Below, piece by piece: positions 14,642-19,713 of a stretch of 19,713 nt of DNA. The position numbers were made by a program, and so were the translations under genes. The stretch's first letter is position 1, and each line of letters opens with the position of its first letter. The stretch is from DASQHM01 sp035632095 (lineage in GTDB: Bacteria; Pseudomonadota; Alphaproteobacteria; Ferrovibrionales; Ferrovibrionaceae): positions 1 through 19,713 of the forward strand of contig DASQHM010000023.1 in assembly GCA_035632095.1 (NCBI GenBank), in the 5' to 3' direction. The notes under the pieces are model-generated. The model made no database searches. It was not told the DNA's origin and was given only the letters and a program-made list of their open reading frames with translations.

Positions 14642-15100
14642 ATGCACGCCGCCGAACGACTCCAAACGAATGATTCGCCGGCTCCCAAAGCGAAGGGGCG
14701 GGTCGCCCAAGAGGCCAAACTGGTGATGGCCGTGGAATGCGGCATGACCGCGTCGGCCTCCAAGTCCGAGGCTGGTCGATTGCGGGTTGCGCCCGCCGCC
14801 GATCGCGTGGGCACCGCAGCGAGCGCCAACGGCAACGCACCGGCAGCCGAGACGGCTCCGGCGCCGGAAGCGCACAGCGCATCGATGGTTCGCGAGTCGA
14901 GCCTTGTGCTCGCGCTCGAATGCGGCCTGGCCGCCACCATGGTCCTAGGCCAGCGGCCGGAAGTGCGCGAAGAGCGCACCATGGCGCTGCGCCTCAAGCT
15001 GCATCCCGATCCGGTCCCGTCGGAAGAAGAGCGCAACGTCGCCTGGATCGAGGCGGCCAAGGCCAAGATCGCGCAACGGGCCGCGGCGTTGAAACAGTGA
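14642..15100 (+). CDS. Unrecognised protein of the pilus cluster with duplicated ECG motif
   Basis: This 152-residue protein begins at ATG 14642 with GGAGGGG about 6 nt upstream. It has no signal peptide or long hydrophobic helix. It contains two copies of a short motif: KLVMAVECGMTAS (26-38) and SLVLALECGLAAT (87-99). They are joined by an Ala/Pro-rich low-complexity linker (about 45-80). The C-terminal part (RTMALRLKLHPDPVPSEEER, then IEAAKAKIAQRAAALKQ) is charged and helical. The gene is in line with the pilin genes upstream and with TadE 7 bp downstream, so a role in Tad pilus assembly or its control is plausible by position only. I do not recognise a family. Confidence 0.75.
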   Translation: MHAAERLQTNDSPAPKAKGRVAQEAKLVMAVECGMTASASKSEAGRLRVAPAADRVGTAASANGNAPAAETAPAPEAHSASMVRESSLVLALECGLAATMVLGQRPEVREERTMALRLKLHPDPVPSEEERNVAWIEAAKAKIAQRAAALKQ

Positions 15101-15107
15101 ACGCGCC

Positions 15108-15650
15108 ATGAAACGCATCGCCCAATTCCTCACGTCAAACCCGGTCGCGGCGAGCTTGCGCTGCCGTCGGGGCGGCACGGCGCTCGAATTCGCCATGGTC
15201 GGACCATTGTTCCTGCTGCTGTTGCTGACCGTCGTCGAGCTCGGCTATCTGCTGTTCGTGCAGTCGGTTCTGTCCGGCGCGTCACGCGAAGCGGCACGCA
15301 TGATTCGCACCGGCCAGGTGCAATCGGCCCCCGATCCGATGACCGCCTTCCAGAACCAGCTTTGCCTCACGGTGAATCTCATTCTCCCGTGCAAGAAGGT
15401 CGTATACGAGGCATTCGTCTTCAACAGTTTCGGCTCTGTCGCCCTGCCGCCGCCCAAGAGGGATGGTGCCGGCAATCTTCAGAGCAACGGCTTCACGCCG
15501 GGAGGCGCCGGCCAGATCGTGGCCGTCCGCGTCCAGTATCCCTACACCTTCATCGTGCCGATGGTGGGTCAATACCTCTCGCCCGGCGGCCTAGGGAGCA
15601 TGCTGGTCTCCTCGACCATCGTGTTCCGCAACGAGCCCTTCGGGTCATGA
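15108..15650 (+). CDS. TadE-like pilus assembly protein (first)
   Basis: This 180-residue minor-pilin-like protein starts at ATG 15108. The N-terminus has a basic segment (MKRIAQFLTSNPVAASLRCR), then RGGTALEFAMVGPLFLLLLL, a TadE hallmark: a pseudopilin-type G-x4-E motif (ALEFA) leading into the hydrophobic helix (PLFLLLLLTVVELGYLLFVQ). SGASREAARMIRTGQ follows as in TadE family members. The C-terminal periplasmic domain contains two cysteines (LCLTVNLILPCKK) that may pair. TadE proteins are processed by the prepilin peptidase and are needed for Flp pilus formation. Its stop overlaps the start of the next gene (ATGA at 15647-15650), so translation is coupled. Confidence 0.9.
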   Translation: MKRIAQFLTSNPVAASLRCRRGGTALEFAMVGPLFLLLLLTVVELGYLLFVQSVLSGASREAARMIRTGQVQSAPDPMTAFQNQLCLTVNLILPCKKVVYEAFVFNSFGSVALPPPKRDGAGNLQSNGFTPGGAGQIVAVRVQYPYTFIVPMVGQYLSPGGLGSMLVSSTIVFRNEPFGS

Positions 15651-16168
15651 CGCGCCTCATTGGCATAGCGCGCGACATCCGCGGCCTGGCGGCGCTGGAA
15701 TTCGCGCTGATCCTGCCACTGTTGATCGGCATTCTGTTCGGCTCATTCGAGGTCTTCAGCTTGATGAGCGCCGACATGAAGCTTGTGGCCGCAGCCGATG
15801 CGACGGCCGACCTCATCGCCCAGCAGAACAGTGTGACCACCGCGTCGGTCAACGACATCATCACCGCGACGCAAATCACGATGGAGCCCCTGCCGCTGAA
15901 GCCGCTGGGTGTCGCCATTGCGAGCGTCAAGTTCGATCCCAACACGGGTAACCCGACAGTGGATTGGACCCAGACCAGCGGCAGCGGCTCGATCGCCAAT
16001 CCGATCGCCTTGGCCACCGGCCTCGGAGGCAAGGGCGACAGCGTCATCATCGTACGCGTGAACTACGGCTATACGTCGCCACTGCAACTGTTCTTTCCGA
16101 ACATGATCAGCCTGGCCGAGCTGTCCTTCGCACGCCCACGCCTAGTATCGGCAATCGTTCACAACTGA
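15647..16168 (+). CDS. TadE/TadG-family minor pilin-like protein (second)
   Basis: The start is ATG 15647, overlapping the previous stop by 4 bp; the longer upstream open frame is a shadow of the first TadE gene. The protein has 173 residues. MTRLIGIARDIRGLAALEFA leads into a hydrophobic helix (LILPLLIGILFGSFEVFSLM), again with the pseudopilin ALEFA element. The following SADMKLVAAADATADLIAQQ is typical of TadE-like proteins. The remainder is a beta-rich periplasmic domain ending in FARPRLVSAIVHN. It probably forms a pseudopilin pair with the preceding TadE-like protein, as in other Tad clusters. Confidence 0.88.
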   Translation: MTRLIGIARDIRGLAALEFALILPLLIGILFGSFEVFSLMSADMKLVAAADATADLIAQQNSVTTASVNDIITATQITMEPLPLKPLGVAIASVKFDPNTGNPTVDWTQTSGSGSIANPIALATGLGGKGDSVIIVRVNYGYTSPLQLFFPNMISLAELSFARPRLVSAIVHN

Positions 16169-16196
16169 GAAATCCAGTGCCATGAGGTGGCAAGCC

Positions 16197-17582
16197 ATGC
16201 GCAAACTCTCAGACATTCTCCTTCCGCGGATACGCGAACTAGTCCGCTCACGCGACGGCGCGGTGGCGATGATCTTCAGCCTGTCTTCGATCGTGTGCGT
16301 CGTGTCCGCCGGCATGGCGATCGACATGGCGCGCGCCTACACCGTGCAAGTACGTCTTGGCGCGGCGCTCGATGCGGCCGGCCTCGCCGTCGGATCGACC
16401 ACCGGCATGACCGACGCGCAGCTTCAGACCCGTTTCACCAATTTCTTCAATGCCAACTATCCGACAGGTGCACTTGGCACGCCGAAGAACGTGACGATGA
16501 CCATCGATCATGCGAACAACCAGATCAACGTGAGCGCGCAGGCGACCGTGAACACCACGCTGATGCGCGTTGTCGGCTTCAACTCGATGACCGTGAGCTC
16601 GAAATCGCAGATCACTTTGCAGACGACCGGTCTGGAGCTGGCACTGGTGCTCGACAATACGGGCTCCATGTTGAACAACAACAATATCGCCGCGCTGCGG
16701 AACGACTCCACGCAGCTCGTCAACATTCTATATGGCGCCAATACCACGTCCAACAATCTGAAGATCTCCGTGGTCCCGTTCGTGACCGCGGTCAACGTTG
16801 GCTCGATCGCGCCGAGCCTGGTCAGCAGCAATCCGCATCCGTATAGCCCCACCGACCCGACCAAGTGGAAAGGCTGCGTGACCGAGCCGAACTATCCGGC
16901 CGACGAGCAGGAAACTGTTGTTGCGGGTCAGCGCCAGCAATACTGGTGGGCCAGCGCCTCGGACAACACCTGGACCAACAGCAACATCGCCATCAGCGAA
17001 TCGCTCTGCAACAACAGCCACGGCCCCAATCTCGGCTGCGGCACGCCGGTGACGCCGCTGACGAGCGACAAGACCACGCTCATGAACGCGTTGAACTCCA
17101 TGCTGGCGTGGTGCCGCAGCGGCACGATCATTCACGTGGGCATGGCCTGGGGTTGGCGCACGATCTCGCCGCAGTCGCCGTTCTCGACGCAAGGCCTGCC
17201 GTACAACACGCCCGGCTGGAAGAAGGCGATGGTGATCGAAACCGACGGCGCCAACGACATGTACAAGCCATCCGGCAGCGCGTTCAAGTCCGACTTCACC
17301 TCGTTCGGCCGGTTGGACGCGGGCAACCTCGGCACCACCAATTCGGGCACCGCCACGACGATCCTGAACAATCGCATCACCGACATGTGCAACGCCATCA
17401 AGGCGAAGGGAATCACCATCTACGCGATCACCTTCACCGGCGCGGCCGCGGGTTCGAGGACGTTGTTCCAAAATTGCGCCACCGATCCGACCAAGTACTT
17501 CGATGCGCCCGACCAGGCGACATTGCAGACCGCCTTCACCACGATCGCCAACCAATTGAACAACCTGCGTCTGAGCAAATAG
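16197..17582 (+). CDS. TadG-like pilus assembly protein with vWA domain
   Basis: ATG 16197 is preferred to ATG 16182 because AGGTGG (16185-16190) lies 6 nt before it. The protein has 461 residues. The N-terminus (RSRDGAVAMIFSLSSIVCVV, then SAGMAIDMARAY) is the TadG/TadE-type membrane segment. A Tad-like region follows (about 50-145, including AALDAAGLAVG). A von Willebrand A domain begins with LELALVLDNTGSM, whose D153-x-T-x-S157 is the metal-binding site; KKAMVIETDGAND is the second strand-loop. Several cysteines in the middle (KGCVTEPNYP, SLCNNSHGPNLGC, AWCRSG) suggest disulfides in the periplasm. It ends the cluster. No prepilin peptidase, CpaB-F or RcpA genes are present, so the rest of the Tad machine must be elsewhere. 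Confidence 0.9.
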   Translation: MRKLSDILLPRIRELVRSRDGAVAMIFSLSSIVCVVSAGMAIDMARAYTVQVRLGAALDAAGLAVGSTTGMTDAQLQTRFTNFFNANYPTGALGTPKNVTMTIDHANNQINVSAQATVNTTLMRVVGFNSMTVSSKSQITLQTTGLELALVLDNTGSMLNNNNIAALRNDSTQLVNILYGANTTSNNLKISVVPFVTAVNVGSIAPSLVSSNPHPYSPTDPTKWKGCVTEPNYPADEQETVVAGQRQQYWWASASDNTWTNSNIAISESLCNNSHGPNLGCGTPVTPLTSDKTTLMNALNSMLAWCRSGTIIHVGMAWGWRTISPQSPFSTQGLPYNTPGWKKAMVIETDGANDMYKPSGSAFKSDFTSFGRLDAGNLGTTNSGTATTILNNRITDMCNAIKAKGITIYAITFTGAAAGSRTLFQNCATDPTKYFDAPDQATLQTAFTTIANQLNNLRLSK

Positions 17583-17746
17583 CGCCTTTACTGGCCCGAG
17601 TGGATGGGCCGGCAACCTCGGGCGTGACTTTGACGGAGTAGCGGTTCAGTGCGTGCGTAGGTGAGTGTAGTTGCGTTTGAGTGCGTTAGCGGCCGGGGTG
17701 GCCCCGTTCCTCGCAGGCCATCCCGGGAGTTCGTCCCCCTCCCACT
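17583..17746. other. Intergenic region after the pilus cluster, nothing recognised
   Basis: No supported reading frame was found. Small GC-rich inverted repeats occur, such as CGGGGTGGCCCCG near 17695, without a T-run. The stretch is the 3' untranslated part of the pilus transcript ahead of the terminator. Confidence 0.4.
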
Positions 17747-17799
17747 ATGCTAGGCTCTTGGCGGTCATCCGTTCCCGCCGGGCCTAGCATTTTTTTATT
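17747..17799 (+). terminator. Rho-independent terminator of the pilus cluster
   Basis: A perfect 9-bp outer stem ATGCTAGGC (17747-17755) / GCCTAGCAT (17782-17790) encloses an inner GGCGG (17760-17764) / CCGCC (17775-17779) stem. It is followed by seven T (17790-17796), then A and TTT. This is a strong intrinsic terminator in the plus direction, separating pilus genes from the sigma-factor pair. Confidence 0.88.
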
Positions 17800-17809
17800 T
17801 TCGGGCGGA

Positions 17810-17836
17810 TGTCGAATTCGGGCACGGCGAAACGTC
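17810..17836 (+). promoter_or_regulatory. Putative ECF42-type promoter of the YCII/sigma operon
   Basis: TGTCGA (17810-17815) and CGTC (17833-17836) are separated by 17 bp, 52 bp upstream of the YCII gene start. As I recall from work on ECF42 sigma factors, their target promoters have TGTCGA at -35 and a CGA/TC-type -10, upstream of DGPF genes. Its position implies autoregulation by the sigma factor encoded here. Confidence 0.55.
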
Positions 17837-17888
17837 ATGGATACGACGGCACGATGCAGCCGGATGGATCCAACCCGAGGAGGCTCAT

Positions 17889-18236
17889 ATGAAGTACATG
17901 CTATTGATCTATGGCGACGAGGCCGGACGGAAGTCCATCACCGAAAAGCAAATGGGCGAGATGATGGCCGCTTACGGCGCCTATACAAAGGCGATGCGCG
18001 ACAGCGGCGCCTTTGTGGCCGGCGATCCGCTGCAAGGCTCGAACACCGCCACCACGGTGCGCACGGTGAACGGCAAGACAAAGGTGCTGAACGGCCCCTA
18101 TGCCGAAACCAAGGAGCAGCTTGGCGGGTACTACATCGTCGAGGCGAAGGACCTGGACGGCGCCTTGGCTTGGGCGTCGCGTTGCCCCGGCGCGCAACAC
18201 GGTGTCCTGGAAGTGCGGCCGATCCGGGAAATGTAA
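17889..18236 (+). CDS. YCII-related (DGPF) domain protein
   Basis: This 115-residue single-domain protein starts at ATG 17889 with GAGGAGG 5 nt upstream. It begins MKYMLLIYGDEAGRKSITEK and carries the family motif as NGPYAETKEQLGGYYIVEAK (canonical DGPFAETKE; here Asn and Tyr replace Asp and Phe). It ends GVLEVRPIREM. It is cytoplasmic and folds as a dimeric ferredoxin-like alpha/beta barrel in known relatives. Genes of this type are the regular neighbours and targets of ECF42 sigma factors. The sigma gene follows 7 bp after the stop, so the two are co-transcribed. Biochemical function is unknown; an enzymatic or ligand-binding role linked to stress is inferred. Confidence 0.92.
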   Translation: MKYMLLIYGDEAGRKSITEKQMGEMMAAYGAYTKAMRDSGAFVAGDPLQGSNTATTVRTVNGKTKVLNGPYAETKEQLGGYYIVEAKDLDGALAWASRCPGAQHGVLEVRPIREM

Positions 18237-18243
18237 GGTACCG

Positions 18244-19497
18244 ATGGGGTCGGGCGAGGCTGCGCGCCGGGCGATAGAGCAGACGGCCCGCCAAAGCTAC
18301 GGCAGACTTCTCGCCTTCGTCGCGACCCGCACGCGCGATCTGGCGGGAGCGGAGGACGCATTGTCCGAAGCTTTCGCCAGCGCGCTCGCCACCTGGCCGG
18401 AGCACGGCGTTCCCCGCGCGCCCGAAGCATGGCTTCTTGCCATAGCGCGGCGCCGGGTGGTCGATGCCTCGCGGCGCCGGCGGACGCGCGAAGCGGCGGC
18501 CGTGCAACTGCTACTGCAAGCCGAAGAGCTGCGCGAGGCCAGCGAGACCGCGGCCGACATTCCCGACGACCGTCTGCGATTGATGTTTGCCTGCGCCCAT
18601 CCGGCGATCGAGCCGTCGGTGCGCGCGCCGCTCATACTGCAAACCGTGCTCGGCTTTGATGCGGACACGATCGCGTCGGCCTTTCTGGTGGCGCCGTCGA
18701 CCATGGGACAACGTCTGGTGCGTGCGAAGCGCAAGATCCGCGATGCCGGAATCCCCTTCCGCGTGCCTGATCGCGAAGAACTGCATGGGCGGCTGGAGGC
18801 GGTGCTGGATGCGATCTACGCCGCGTTCGCCGAAGGCTGGACCGATCCGGCCGGCGCCTTGGCCCGCCATCGCGATCTGGCGGAGGAGGCCATATGGCTC
18901 GGACGCCTGGTGTCATCCTTGCTGCCGAACGAGCCAGAAGCGCTCGGCCTGTTGTCGCTTATGCTGCACGCGGAATCGCGCCGCGCGGCGCGTCGCGGCG
19001 CCGACGGCCGGTACGTACCGCTCGCAGAGCAGGATCCGCGGCAATGGCAGTCGATTTTGATCGATGAGGCGGAGGCATCGCTGTACCGGGCGAGCACCAT
19101 GGCGCAGATCGGGCGTTTTCAATTGGAGGCGGCGATCCAATCGGCGCATGCCGCGCGGCGTTTGACCGGCAGCACGGACTGGGCCGCCATCGTCGGGTTG
19201 TACGACGCGTTGCTCGACCGCACCGATTCTCTGGTCGTCGCCATCAATCGCGCCGTGGCGCTCGGCGCACGCGACGGCGCGCGCGCCGGATTGGCGGCGC
19301 TCGACGACATCGCCGCCGATCCGCGTTTGGGCGAGTACCAGCCCTATTGGGCCGCGCGCGCCGATCTGCACGCCCAATCCGGTGAGACCGATGCGGCGGA
19401 CCGCGCCTATGAGCGCGCCATCGGCCTCGCGGCCGATCCCGTGGTGCGCCAATTCCTGCAGCAACGTCGCGCGGCCCTCAGCCCGTCGACCGGGTGA
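18244..19497 (+). CDS. ECF42-like RNA polymerase sigma factor with TPR-like C-terminal extension
   Basis: This 417-residue sigma factor starts at ATG 18244, with a weak AAGG overlapping the upstream stop. Region 2 covers about residues 18-80 (YGRLLAFVATRTRDLAGAED, ALSEAFASALATWPEHG, WLLAIARRRVVDASRRRR). Region 4 covers about 110-175 (ADIPDDRLRLMFACAHPAIE, TVLGFDADTIASAFLVAPST, MGQRLVRAKRKIRDAGIPF). The long C-terminal half (about 190-417) is helical and TPR-like, with YRASTMAQIGRFQLEAAIQS and RADLHAQSGETDAADRAYER. This architecture, plus the upstream YCII gene, identifies the ECF42 group (DUF6596-type extension). No anti-sigma factor gene is adjacent, in line with regulation through the C-terminal extension. 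It should direct transcription of the YCII operon and similar promoters. Confidence 0.93.
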   Translation: MGSGEAARRAIEQTARQSYGRLLAFVATRTRDLAGAEDALSEAFASALATWPEHGVPRAPEAWLLAIARRRVVDASRRRRTREAAAVQLLLQAEELREASETAADIPDDRLRLMFACAHPAIEPSVRAPLILQTVLGFDADTIASAFLVAPSTMGQRLVRAKRKIRDAGIPFRVPDREELHGRLEAVLDAIYAAFAEGWTDPAGALARHRDLAEEAIWLGRLVSSLLPNEPEALGLLSLMLHAESRRAARRGADGRYVPLAEQDPRQWQSILIDEAEASLYRASTMAQIGRFQLEAAIQSAHAARRLTGSTDWAAIVGLYDALLDRTDSLVVAINRAVALGARDGARAGLAALDDIAADPRLGEYQPYWAARADLHAQSGETDAADRAYERAIGLAADPVVRQFLQQRRAALSPSTG

Positions 19498-19713
19498 GTA
19501 TTTCCATAGGATTATTATCTTCCCACACAGGATGGTGTAGATAACTGGCCGACGTGCATGCTACATCTAGCGAACGGTACTGCCAGGTGTATTGAGCGAA
19601 GGACTGCCCTCGCGGATGGCCAGCGGAACGTCTCTGCCTGTGAGTTGGTCGGTCGTGTCGTCGGAATCCCCGATTCCCTTGGGGGTCTTCGCTAGCCCTC
19701 AGGCCGGCTTCGA
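19498..19713. other. Right-edge intergenic segment, nothing recognised
   Basis: No supported reading frame, RNA or clear terminator was found in the last 216 bases. A short AT-rich piece (19501-19520) directly follows the sigma factor stop. Confidence 0.4.

Noticed and set aside
1..19713. Insertion sequences, phage genes, CRISPR arrays, toxin-antitoxin pairs
   Set aside because: No transposase, integrase, repeat-spacer array or characteristic small gene pair could be seen.

Overview
The window looks like chromosomal DNA from a GC-rich alphaproteobacterium, most likely Rhizobiales/Hyphomicrobiales. The grounds are high-GC coding bias, DUF1194, PAS_5 and DUF427 proteins, a Flp pilin/TadE/TadG cluster, a CUT2 sugar transporter and an ECF42-type sigma factor. 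Species was not determined; all assignments are by reading, with no database search.

Layout. The left edge (1-318, minus) holds the start of an outer-membrane beta-barrel protein, divergent from a short-chain dehydrogenase-like gene (529-1221). A DUF1194 secreted protein (1235-2002) and a large cysteine-rich secreted protein (2108-3868) follow on the minus strand. Then come a tRNA-Gln(CTG) gene with its own promoter (4108-4181) and an unrecognised 181-residue protein. An SMP-30/gluconolactonase-like gene (4922-5830) converges on a four-gene minus-strand operon (10518 down to 5837). That operon encodes a CUT2 sugar ABC transporter: binding protein, double ATPase and two permeases. The lactonase could act on a sugar brought in by this transporter. 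A DUF427 gene (minus) is divergent from a TauD/TfdA dioxygenase plus PAS_5 pair (plus).

The standout is 12676-13296. A DsbA/FrnE-like thioredoxin-fold oxidoreductase has an in-frame TGA exactly where the first active-site cysteine belongs (U-P-W-C instead of C-P-W-C). Immediately downstream is a hairpin that satisfies the general bacterial SECIS description. The gene also has a good ribosome-binding site at its true start and a promoter-like element. A standard gene caller would start it after the TGA, at GTG 12742, and so lose the active site. I interpret it as a selenoprotein. No sel genes lie in the window, so this depends on Sec machinery elsewhere in the genome.

The right part carries a pilus cluster. 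After an AT-rich leader come three tandem Flp pilin genes with a 253-bp period, a small protein with a duplicated ECG motif, two TadE-like minor pilins and a TadG-like vWA protein. A strong intrinsic terminator (17747-17799) closes it. The window ends with a YCII/DGPF-domain gene followed by an ECF42-like sigma factor with a TPR-like C-terminal extension. Upstream of this pair is a TGTCGA-N17-CGTC element resembling ECF42 target promoters, which suggests autoregulation.
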